Assembly (NCBI GenBank): GCA_009763385.1
Contig: CM019831.1
Coordinates: 87,021,845 to 87,085,844 of the forward strand
Direction: 5' to 3'
Length of the DNA stretch: 64,000 bases
From: Coix lacryma-jobi var. lacryma-jobi
Taxonomy: Eukaryota > Streptophyta > Magnoliopsida > Poales > Poaceae
This document shows positions 55,203 to 64,000 of the stretch, one piece after another (the stretch's first letter is position 1; every line of letters begins with the position of its first letter). The translations under genes and the position numbers were made by a program. The notes beneath the pieces were generated by a model. The model was not told the DNA's origin. It searched no databases and saw only the letters and a list, made by a program, of their open reading frames with translations.

Positions 55203-56116
55203 CAGGGTGACTGGCGCGTGGGGTCGGCCTATCAGCGGGCGTGGGGCGAAACGACGGGCGTGGGCGCGGCGCGGCGCTGCGCGGGGACTGGGCCGCGACT
55301 CGGGCTGGCGCGCGCGAGGGGGCAAGGCGAGTGCGGGGCGGGCCAGCTGGGCCGTTGCGGGCCGGCGCGGACGTGGGGAGGGGGAGAGGGAAAAGCCTAG
55401 CAGGCCGGGCTGCTTTGCTGGTCGGGCCAAAAGAGTAGGAGGGAGGGGAGAGAGGAAAAGAAAAGCTTTTTCTTTTGTTTCTTTTGCAAACTTGCTCAAA
55501 TTCAAACAAAGTTTGAATTCAAGCCACTCAACTCTAACCCTACACTCAAACAAAATAATATGCTCCAGCATGAATGCAACAAAAATGTTTTTAAACCCCA
55601 ACTTAATTCATTAATTCACCAAAAAATTATTATTTAACCTATATGTTTCATGAAAAATAAACAAAACAAAGCCATATTAAACTCTATTTTCCAAAAGCGA
55701 TTTTTCAGGGTGTCACACAACCCAACCAGTCCAGCCCCCCCCCCCTCCCCCCCCAAACGGCCTCGGTCGCGCCAGCCCACCTGCGCCCACGCAAGCGCGC
55801 GTCGGCAGGTAGTGGTCCTGCGCCCACCCGCCAGCTCGTGGACGCAGCCCACCGTGCTAGCGCGTGGTTGGGGTTCGGTGGTCCACCGCGGGCTGACAGA
55901 TTTTTCAGTGCTGTCGCGCACGTTGCTGTCACTGTATAGTCTGTAGCCTGCACTAGGTTGTGGTTCGCTGCATAAAATCTTTGATGTAATGAACAAAAAC
56001 AATTTCTTGAAATGAAGAGTATAATTTGTATATATGTATCGCACAAAAACGTTGCAGGAACTTGTATTTGCATTCTAAACTAACTGTATCGCATGTGTTA
56101 TAAACTAACTATCTCG

Positions 56117-56675
56117 CATGGGTGGGTCCGGCATTATTTTCGAAACAACCCCCCAGCGGACAAGGTATGCACTCCCGTCCTTCTAATTATACATCCCCCC
56201 AGAGGGAAGTTGGGTTGGGTGGGTCCGGCACGATTTTCGAAAGAAACCCCCCAAGCGGACAATGGTGTGCTGGGTTCTATGCACTCCCGTCCTTCTAATT
56301 ATACATCCCCCCAGAGGGAAGGGGGGTTGGGTAGGTCCGACACGATTTTCGAAACAACCCTCCAGCGGACAATGGTGTGGTGGGTTCTATGCACTCCTGT
56401 CCTTCTAATTATACATCCCCCCAGAGGGAAGTTGGGTTTGGTGGGTCTGGGGCGATTTTCGAAAGAACCCCCCTCGCGGACAATGGTGTGGTGGGTTCTA
56501 TGCACTCCCGTCCTGCTAAATATACATCCCCCAAGAGGGAAGGGGGGTTGGGTAGGTTCGGCCCGATTTTCGAAACAAACGCCCCCAGCGGACAATGGTG
56601 TGGTGGGTTCTATGCACTCCCGTCCTTCTAATTATACACCCCCAACGGACAATGGTGTGGTGGGTTCTATGCGCT
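56117..56675. repeat. Tandem repeat, about 111 bp unit, about five copies
   Basis: Units begin near 56117, 56218, 56330, 56440 and 56551 with GGTRGGTCCGGCACGATTTT and contain GCACTCCCGTCCTTCTAATT. Copies differ by substitutions and small indels, and the last is extended by a partial duplicate. Diverged relatives occur at 57980-58180 and 58460-58560. The array lies inside element e. Confidence 0.85.
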
Positions 56676-57313
56676 ACTACAATGTTTACCACAACACTGC
56701 ATTCATATAACCCAAGACTGCATATAAACCTGGACAACAGTCTATAAAAACTTGTTTGGGGTGTTGATTCTGTACAACACTACATTTCCTCCACTCACTG
56801 CAGATGTACCAAACAAGGAATGCATATAAAACTGGGTCTAGTCTGCACGCACCAAATAGACCACGGTATACAAACTGGTGGGGAGGCTTGTGTGCACCAA
56901 AACAGTTTTGCCAATGAATGCTTATATAGAACCAATCCACGAGTGCAAAAAAAATCTGGTGTTGCAGGTGTACAACTAAGCGACCAATGCATAAACATAC
57001 AGTTTCTCCTATCTACAACAGTACATACAAGAAAAACCAACAGTATGCTTTAAGAACAGCACAAGAAATTGTATAGATCCATCACAGACAAAAAACAAGC
57101 CTGAAAACTTCAGGAATCAAATAAAAAGTACACTTTTTGGCGAAAAAATGAAGAAAGCAGAGCCAAAGAGGGAAGTTGCCTTACATGAGTGTGAACTTCG
57201 TTGTCAGCTGGGGTATCCATGTCGCCGGAGCCGGCAGCAGGGAGATCGGTCGGCCACAGGCATCCTTGCACACCGCTTGAAGACCCAACAATGCCCGGAT
57301 CTCCAGGTGCATG

Positions 57314-57479
57314 CAGTGGCGGAGCTAGAGCAAATTCAATGGAGGTGCGCTAGCCTTATGGGTGCATATGATTTTGTCATGTGGGTGCATATATGGTAAA
57401 AAATTGAACATAATCACTGTTTTTCAGATTTTTTGTGGGTGCGGCCGCACCCCCTAACATCAATATAGATCCGCCCATG
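57314..57479. mobile_element. hAT-like MITE with 8 bp target duplication
   Basis: 166 bp. Starts CAGTGGCGGAGCTAGAG and ends ATAGATCCGCCCATG; GGTGCATG is repeated at 57306-57313 and 57480-57487. Its left end matches that of the MITE at 38872-39094, so the two are related. Confidence 0.78.
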
Positions 57480-57487
57480 GGTGCATG

Positions 57488-57785
57488 AAGGACCGAATCC
57501 GGCGTGATGTACTCCGGCGAGGACTGTGTACCAGCCGGTGGAGCTCCTGGTGATGTTCGGCACGACTCGCTGCCGCCGGCGATGGATGTCACGGGGAGCT
57601 GGTGGAACGAGGAGTCAGGAGTCGTGCCGCTGTCGCCCCCGTCGACAGGCTCGCACGATGGACCTCCAGTCGCTATTGGGCACGACAAGACGTGGGGATC
57701 TGGAGGAATGTTCGATTTGCCCGAGGCCGCGGGTCTTATATATGTCCAAAGGAGCCAATCATGTGTCCGTACAAAAAGGACCTGA
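57488..57785 (+). other. GC-rich block, possible captured gene fragment
   Basis: GC-rich with frames open on both strands, the longest on plus being 93 codons from 57504. With the related stretch at 57130-57305 it looks like exon-type sequence split by the MITE. No domain was recognised. Confidence 0.3.
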
Positions 57786-58059
57786 GTGCTTAATGTTTCT
57801 GTTGCGGCGCATAGATTGCATTCATTTATTGTTGAAAATAGTCACTGTCTCAGGCCAGTGCATAGATTTCGGTCCAAGATTGTAGAAAAGGTTTATTTTG
57901 ACCAAGCTACACATGGCTAGACAACATGCTGGGCCCGCACAGTTTTTAAAAACTATAAAACCCTACTTAATGTATTCAAGGGTCTGTTTCTATGCTATGC
58001 ACGCCCTACTATTAATTATACATCCCTGAGAGAGACGTTGTGTAGGGTTGGTCCGCCAC

Positions 58060-58790
58060 GGTTTTATAGACAATATTCCCACCCAGAGGACAAGGGTGTG
58101 GTTAGATTCTATGCACTCTAATACTGCTAATTATACATGGCCGCACAGTTTTGAAAACAATATTCCTGCACTGTCCGACCAATGTTCAAATAGAGGCGTT
58201 GTTGGGTTCTACGCGTTAGCTAATTCTATTCTACGCAATCGAAAATGGATATTATGCAAATGCTTTTATGGCTGGGTCCAAACGAATGTACCTGTAACGT
58301 TTTTATGCAACAACTGACTCAATTTTACTCATTACCAAACATTATGCAGTTTTAACATTGTACATCCATAGTTTTTATGCATCGTCTTAGGGTACGGGTG
58401 CATGCCATAATGCCAAAACCACCGGCGCACAAAAAGCTGTAACCCAGATGACAAAAGCGCTTTTCAAAACAATATTCCCACCTAGAGGACAAGGGTGTGG
58501 TTACATTCTATGCACTCTAATCCTGCTAATTATACATGGCCGCACAGTGTTGAAAACAATATTCCTGCACTGTTTGAGAAAGGCTAAATAACCGACGTTC
58601 AAATAGAGGTGTGGTTGGGTTCTACGCATTAGCTAATTCTATTCTACGCAATCGAAAATCGAAACTATGCGAATGCTTTTAAGGATGGGTCCAAACGAAT
58701 GTACCTGTAACGTTTTTATGCAACAACTGACTAAATTTTACCCGTTACCAAACATTATGCAGTTTTTACGATGTACATCAATAGTTTTTA
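58060..58790. repeat. Long direct duplication, about 320 bp, two copies
   Basis: Sequence from about 58066 to 58390 recurs at about 58465-58790, sharing TTCTATGCACTCTAAT, ATTCCTGCACTGT and GTACCTGTAACG. Copies differ by point changes and small indels. Confidence 0.7.
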
Positions 58791-59469
58791 TGCAACGTCT
58801 CAGACCTCAACGCCAAAAAGGATCCGGGCATAAAAAGCTGACACCTTGCCGCTCGACCCCCCCACCCCACCAGCAGGCGGACAAAAAGTTGTTTCCCTGC
58901 AGCGCGACCCCCTCCCCCCCCCCCCCCCGCGCGCGCGGCACGGGAGCACGTCGCGTGGGCCCCTGCCGCAGGCGCGCGCCGCGCCGGCCGGGTGGGCTGG
59001 TCGGCGTGCACCAGTTGCTGGCTGGGGCTTCCTACGCAATAGTTATTAGAAGCTCTGGGCTCCCAATACGGGGCCCTATATATATAATATTATATGGCAT
59101 AATTCAGCTATGTATTTTGTGTTTGCCATATTCTAAATATTTTTATACCTCCTCGCAAAATTGTTTTTTTATACCAATAAGGCATATCGATGTTTCTTCA
59201 ACTGTGACAGAGAAATTAAATATTATTACTAGTGGATCCAAAGTTGTTTATATTTATTCATGTTATTAAAGTTAGTACTAGTTACTTTAATTAGAAGATG
59301 CATAAGTCAAAGGGGCCTTTCAGATTGCACTGTGTTGATGTGATAGCTATAAAATCGTTGTATGCTTCGAGACATTGTTGTCAGACTGGAGTGCCTACTA
59401 AATCCTGCTATATGCATATTTCCCCTTAGCTTATTCGACATGCTTTACATGCTCGTCTTGTGATGGCAG

Positions 59470-59538
59470 CGTAAGTCTCTTCTTGAGGTAATTAAGCAGA
59501 CAGTGCTAGACCATCTGACAAATAAATGTCCTCCACAT
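59470..59538 (+). CDS. Exon 3 of the host gene
   Basis: 23 codons in phase 0 between GATGGCAG and GTAAGTG, both good splice sites. The peptide RKSLLEVIKQTVLDHLTNKC ends in PPH. It continues the protein of exons 1-2 directly, matching the order in the plant family. Confidence 0.75.
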
Positions 59539-59635
59539 GTAAGTGTTGTTTGAAGTGCCCATTTTATCTGCTTATATGTATGAATGTGGGCATGTTTGTA
59601 TCTTCTGACTGGTGGTGTTGTATTTTACAAACCAG

Positions 59636-59806
59636 GTCCAGGTTGTTGGACTCCTTTGCCAGACTGAAAAGAAAGAGAGCAGACATGGATTGTTGTGCCA
59701 TGTAGCCGCTGGTGGAGGTGTTTTTAAGAACGATAAAGGTCTTAAGTGCCAAATTCCTGGGGCAAATCTTAATGACATTGCAAATCAGGCAGATGATCTA
59801 CTAGAG
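59636..59806 (+). CDS. Exon 4 of the host gene
   Basis: 57 codons in phase 0 between ACAAACCAG and GTAAGTTG. Contains VQVVGLLCQTEKKESRHGLL and IPGANLNDIANQADDLLE, the best conserved part. There is no stop, and the gene should continue beyond, but a LINE and a Copia element follow and no further exon is seen before 64000. Confidence 0.78.
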
Positions 59807-59853
59807 GTAAGTTGAAAAGCATGAGTACATGCATCCTTTACTGATGGCCTTCC

Positions 59854-60505
59854 ATTTTTTTTTCTCGAACAACGCAGGAGAGCTGTGTGTCATTTCATTA
59901 AGATAGAAAAAATACAATGAGTCCAATCAAGGATCAGACCGAGTACAAAACTCACACCACCCCTACCAAAGGAACTTACATACGCCCCACAGAAACCACG
60001 AAACACGACCAGACTAACACCCCAGCCTAGATAGCTACGGTCAGCAACCTGGCGAGGAGTTCCTGGAGCTTTGAAGCTCCAGCCATGCCCCACAAACTAC
60101 ACTCATCCAACATATTCTGAATTAAAACAGAGATGGACACAAGCCATGCCTAGCATTATCGAAGACACAAGAATTCCTGTGCTTCCAAACTTCCCAAGCT
60201 ACCAGAATTATCAAGGAATTAAGGCCTTTTTCCATCTCCTTTGGCACCATCCTAACAGCTTTTCCCCACCAACTAGATAAACGAGTCTCTGAGACTGAGG
60301 GCCCCAATATGGACAGGTTCAAAGGCTGAAATATTAAATGCCAAATCTGTCTGGTAAAAAGCACAACCGATCAGAAGGTGCTGAATTGTTTCCTCTTCTT
60401 GGTCGCAAAAGGGGCAGGCCTTTGGGTGAGGCATCCCCATCTTGGAAAGCCGGTCTGCAGTCCAACATATGTTGTTGATTACTAACCAGATGAAGAACTT
60501 ACAAT
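59854..60505 (-). mobile_element. 5'-truncated LINE with poly(A)
   Basis: The minus strand ends in an A-run (59854-59863). Coding sequence from about 60503 to 60122 shows the end of a non-LTR reverse transcriptase: WTADRLSKMGMPHPKACPFC followed by C-F-Y, the zinc-binding motif (zf-RVT), and then VAWEVWKHRNSCVFDNA. A one-base frameshift lies near 60370. No target duplication was found. It lies in the intron after exon 4 of the host gene. Confidence 0.8.
60122..60503 (-). pseudogene. LINE reverse transcriptase C-terminal zinc domain
   Basis: Cys/His pattern C-P-F-C...H-L-L...C of the zf-RVT domain, then the frame-shifted tail with WKHRNSCVFD, standard for plant LINEs. It lacks the catalytic domain, which was never copied because of 5' truncation. 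Confidence 0.8.
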
Positions 60506-60686
60506 GAAGAGGAGCCCAGCTTTTCTAGATCCTTTTCCAAGGAGCCCAGCCACTACTTCCAAGCCTTCCCTCCTCTTCCCCATCCCCTCTCCTAGGCACG
60601 CGTCGCTGCTACCCGTCCGACAGCTGCCTTCCACGCGACTGCTGCGCGGGGGGCTCTATCCCGGCGCTGGCGGCCCCGTCCCCTAG

Positions 60687-62380
60687 ACCGCAGGCCTGGG
60701 CAGCGCGGGCGCAGGCGGCACGCCCGGCTCCAGTGGCGCCGGTGGACTCCATCCGCCTAGAGCTGGCAGGGCGAACCAGCTCCGCCCGCACGGGACCCTG
60801 CTGCCCCATCCGCTGCCGCCGCCGCCAGTCCCTCAGCCGCCGCCTCCACCACCGCAGCAGCAGCTGTTGGCTCCTCAGCCGCCTCCGCCGCAGCCGCCGC
60901 CTCCTCCGGGTGCGGGCGCTGCTGGCGTGGGCGAGCCACAACCAGAGGCGACCCTCTTCCCGGCTCCCCCACCGCCGCCGCTGCTTCCCCAGGCCGATTC
61001 CCCCCTCGCTGCAGCTCTTGCCGCGGCCCAGATTGCTGCTGCGGAGGGCCAGGCACGTGTGCGTGCGGCTGCCCTCATCTGGGAGCGGGAGCGTGGTGCG
61101 GTTGATGCCCTTGCTCGTCGCCTCGCCGAGGCGGAGCAGCTCCTCGTCCTCCCTGTCTACCACGACGTCACCTTTGCCTCCTCCGGCTCGACCGCTCCCC
61201 GCCCGTTGACCACAGCGGTTCTCTGGCACGATCCGACCGATCCGCTCGTGGCACAGCTTCACTACCAGGCGGGCGGCGTCCAGAACATCCGAAGTCTGGT
61301 CCCGGTCGTCCTGAAGCTTGAGTCGCCCTCCTACGCTCGCTGGCGGGACCTGGTCCTCATCACACTCCGGTGCTACGCCCTCGACGACCACGTCCTCCTC
61401 GACGCCCCGGCTGCGGCTCAGACCCCTCCATGGCTTCGCCTCGATAGCATCGTCCTCTCCTGGATCTTCGGCACGATCTCCCTCGACCTTCACGACCTCG
61501 CCCGCAATACTCCTGACGCTCGACGGGCGTGGCTGGCTCTTGAGGGACAGTTCCTGGCCAACCGAGGCCCAGGCCATGTGCCTCGATGCAAGCTTCCGCA
61601 TCTTCGTTCAGGGTGACCTCTCCGTGGGCGAGTTCTGCCGTCGCATGAAGGGGATGGCAGACTCTCTGGGTGACCTTGGCTGTCCCGTGGACGACAAGAT
61701 CTTGGTCCTCAACGTCCTCCGCGGCCTCAGCAACTTCTACGGCCACCTCCGGACCTGGATCACCCGACAGCGGCCCTTTCCCTCCTTCCTGCAGGTCCGT
61801 GACGACCTAGTCATGGAGGAGCTCACTCAGGGCATCCAGCCTGGGTCTCACTCCGTGTCGGGGTCCTCGTCTTCTTCAACCGCTTTGGCTGCCACTCCTC
61901 CGCTGCATTCGTCCGCTCCGCCTGCGTCGTCTCTTTTGGGTCCTCCTCCCGGGCCAAGCGGGAGTGGGGGGGGGGGGGCGTGGCGGTCGTCGTCGACGCG
62001 GAGGGGGACGTGGTGCGGGTTTTGATCGTGGGACCCCTCCGGCGCCTCCACGGGGTGCACCCTGGCCTTCCTTCCACAACCCATGGTCAGTGCGCATCTC
62101 CATGTGGCCCTTCCAGGCGGCTGGTGGCGAACCTCGTGCACCGGCGGCCATGTTCACGGGTACTGTCCCCGCCGCTCCGTTCCCGGCGCCATGGACTCCG
62201 TCTGCGGTGGCAGCCCCTACGCTTCAGTCACTGTGGGCTCCACCTGCCGGGACCTCTCTCGGGCCCGTCGGTTGGGACCCGACGGCCTTGGCCCGCTCCT
62301 TCAGCACCATGACCCTCACTCCACCAGTTGGTCAGGACTGGATCACCGATTCGGGGGGCCACGTTCCACACCACTCCTGA
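60687..62380 (+). pseudogene. Copia Gag, frameshifted
   Basis: A Pro/Gln-rich N-terminus (QPPPPQPPPPPGAG) precedes Gag: YARWRDLVLITLRCYALDDH, WIFGTISLDLHDLARN. The frame changes near 61575 (next piece GDLSVGEFCRRMKGMADSL) and again near 61970, leading to an Arg/Gly-rich tail. The frame is also open upstream from 60504 to a stop at 60684-60686. Confidence 0.7.
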
Positions 62381-62747
62381 CCCCGGTATACTCTCCTCCG
62401 TTCACCCTCCTTCTCCATCTCATCCTTCATCCATCATGGTCGCAAATGGTTCTTGTATTCCTGTCACTTCTGTGGGTGCTGCCGGCACCCATGGCTCCTT
62501 TCGTCTTCTTGATGTTCTAGTTGCTCCTTCTATGGTTCATAACCTTCTTTTCATTCGTCATTTTACCGCTGACAACTCTTGTTCTGTTGAATTTGACTCT
62601 TCTAGTCTTACTATGAAGGATTTGGCTTCCCGGCGTCCACTTCTCCAATGTGACAGCACGGGACCCCTTTACACTCTTCGGTTTCCTCCGTCCTCGACTT
62701 CCACTTCGTCAGCTGCTTTCGCCGCCACTGCTTCCTCCACTACCTGA
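62328..62747 (+). pseudogene. Copia protease region
   Basis: Overlaps the end of gag; WITDSG lies in the gag frame, but the rest of the domain (SIMVANGSCIPVTSVG, LLDVLVAPSMVHNLL) is in this frame. So an indel falls right after the catalytic Asp. The frame ends before the integrase zinc region at 62748. Confidence 0.65.
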
Positions 62748-63560
62748 CACCGTCGTCTTGGACATCCTGGACGAGACACCTTGATGCAGCTTAGTCGTAG
62801 TTCCGACATACCATGTACTCGGGCTCATGATGAGCATTTGTATCACGCGTGCCAACTGGGTCGTCATGTTCGCCTTCCTTTCCCTACCTCTTCTTCCCAT
62901 GCAACCCACCTTTTTGATCTTGTACATTGCGACCTATGGACATCTCCTGTCATGAGTATTTCTGGTTATAAAATACTATCTTGTGTTGGTGGATGATTTC
63001 TCTCACTATTCCTGGACTTTTCCTCTTCGCGCCAAGTCTGACACTTTCTCCACGCTTCTTCACTTCTTTGCGTGGGTGTCCACTCAGTTCGGCCTCACCA
63101 TCAAGGCCGTTCAGTGTGACAATGGCCGTGAGTTCGACAACACTATTTCTCGTGCTTTCTTCCTCTCTCACGGCATGCAGTTGCGCATGTCGTGCCCCTG
63201 CACCTCCTCCTAGAACGGCAAGGCTGAGCACATGATTCGCACCACAAACGACACCATACGCACCCTCCTCTTGCAGGCCTCGCTTCCTGCTCGCTTCTGG
63301 GCCGAGAGTCTTCACACCACCTACCTCCTCAACCGATTACCTTCCGCTGCCTTGTCCCGCTCCCACTCCTCACCACACCCTCTTCGGTACCCCTCCTCGT
63401 TACGACCACCTCCGTGTCTTCGGGTGCGTGTTACCCTAACACCACTGTCACTGCTCCTCACAAGCTGGCTCCTCGGTCGACTCGGTGTGTCTTCCTCGGG
63501 TACTCCCCGAATCACAAGGGGTACCATTGCTTTGACCGCTCCTTTCGTTGAGTCCTCATT
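62748..63560 (+). pseudogene. Copia integrase, multiple breaks
   Basis: HRRLGHPGRDTLMQL, the pre-integrase zinc region, is followed by HACQLGRHVRLPF and the core: LVHCDLWTSPV in one frame, then DDFSHYSWTFPLRAK and QCDNGREFDN in another after an indel near 62970. A TAG at 63212-63214 lies just before NGKAEHMIRTTNDT. After about 63320 no domain is clear; 63560-64000 is Pro-rich with no open motif. Confidence 0.7.
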
Positions 63561-64000
63561 TTCCGTCACGTTGTATTTGACGAGTCCTACTTCCCCTTCT
63601 CCACCACCACCTCTCCTCCCACCTCCACCCCACCTCCCACCTCCGACCTTGACCTCTCCTCCCTGTTTCCCACTGACGCGGTGGCCCAGCCACCTTTACC
63701 GTTTTACCCTGCAGGTACTCTACCGCGCCCTCCGCCAGGCTCGTGCCCCGGCTCACCGTCTTCTGGGACTATGTCGGCCCCTGCGCCTTGCGTCGGTCTG
63801 GTGGCCGCGTCCCTCGGTGTTGCGCCTGACCCTGCGCCTGACGCGGGTCCGGCGTCTTCGGTGCCTCCCGCGCGATTGGCCCAGCCGGTGCGTGTCTACC
63901 AGCGTCGTGCGCGGGCGGCCTCGCCGCCCCCGGTGCGGGACCCATCGCCTTCGCCGTCGCCGCCACCTCGGTCACCTCCCGTGGCCTCTTCTCCGCCGTC

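Larger units (their letters stand above)
47246..55717 (-). mobile_element. 3.0 kb solo LTR, interrupted by a Reina element
   Basis: Plus-strand start TGTAACACCCGG, end CAGGGTGTCACA. CAACC flanks both ends (47241-47245 and 55718-55722). A minus-strand TATA box (CTATAAAAG) lies at about 49582-49589. Without the 5431 bp Reina element and its 5 bp duplication it is 3036 bp. Plus- and minus-strand frames over the GC-rich part 48934-49628 are not convincing genes. No internal region exists. Confidence 0.88.
47201..59069. mobile_element. (TA)n-flanked TIR element e, about 3.4 kb without its LTR insertion
   Basis: The left end TATTGGGAGCTCAGGGCTTC and the right end, in reverse complement TATTGGGAGCCCAGAGCTTC, are inverted repeats of about 45 bp that also share AGGAAGCCCCA. 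The inside has a tandem array (56117-56675), a long-range duplication (58060-58790), poly-C stretches near 55729 and 58912, and a GC-rich block with a 93-codon frame (57504-57785) without recognised domain. It hosts the solo LTR at 47246-55717. Confidence 0.55.
60506..64000 (+). mobile_element. Decayed Ty1/Copia element, runs off the window
   Basis: Gag, protease and integrase in Copia order on plus strand, each in several frames. No LTR or primer site was recognised at the left end, so it is 5'-truncated or its LTR is unrecognisable. Gag sequence style suggests the Ale/Retrofit group, with low confidence. Reverse transcriptase would lie beyond 64000. Confidence 0.75.

Noticed and set aside
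60609..61601. 330-codon minus-strand ORF
   Set aside because: Antisense of GC-rich Copia gag; Arg/Gly-rich with no motif.

Overview
This is nuclear DNA of a grass (Poaceae). The evidence is GC-rich coding exons with plant splice sites, grass-type LTR retrotransposons of the Tat, Sirevirus and Reina lineages, and Stowaway, hAT-like and (TA)n-associated MITEs. The species cannot be named from the sequence; a panicoid grass is a guess. No bacterial genes, CRISPR array, tRNA or rRNA gene was seen. At least 85% of the window is transposable-element sequence, mostly nested, and only one ordinary host gene is visible.

Layout. 1-739: end of an LTR (family A). 740-6751: 5' part of a minus-strand LTR retroelement, with a long LTR (2597-6751), primer-binding site (2581-2594), leader, and a first ORF (786-1805). 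That ORF starts with a near copy of the histone H3 tail (MARTKRTARKSTGG) and continues into a coiled coil and an acidic Ser/Asp tail. 6752-13453: a decayed Tat-lineage Gypsy element (minus). 13454-16700: a Sirevirus-like LTR interrupted by a second, oppositely oriented family A LTR. 16914-34865: a Sirevirus (Copia, minus) with target duplication CACTG. Its 5' LTR was hit by a Sirevirus solo LTR (26765-33333), which was hit by a 514 bp solo LTR (27491-32105), which was hit by a 4.1 kb solo LTR (27635-31730). Each insertion has a perfect 5 bp target duplication.

37142-59806: a split plus-strand host gene with four recognisable phase-0 exons. They encode a probable plastid-targeted protein that resembles, from memory, the PRDA1 / At4g37920-type family. 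Its second intron is 21.3 kb. Almost all of it (38.27-59.09 kb) is a pile of elements inserted at one (TA)n tract: MITEs, several TIR elements with their own internal repeat motifs, rearranged Copia pieces, a 3.0 kb solo LTR (TSD CAACC) and, inside that, a nearly intact Reina-clade chromovirus (49772-55202, TSD CAGGG). Downstream, a truncated LINE (59.85-60.5 kb) and a decayed Copia element (60.5-64 kb) follow exon 4, so the rest of the gene lies beyond the window or is lost.

Most notable: the H3-tail mimic in a retroelement ORF; a hairpin minisatellite in Sirevirus LTRs whose stems change in a compensatory way; dense direct and inverted copies of AGCGTCCGATG in the same LTRs; and the (TA)n tract that enlarged one intron by repeated insertion. 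All boundaries, codon positions and LTR differences were read by eye. Family names come from motif recognition, not database searches.
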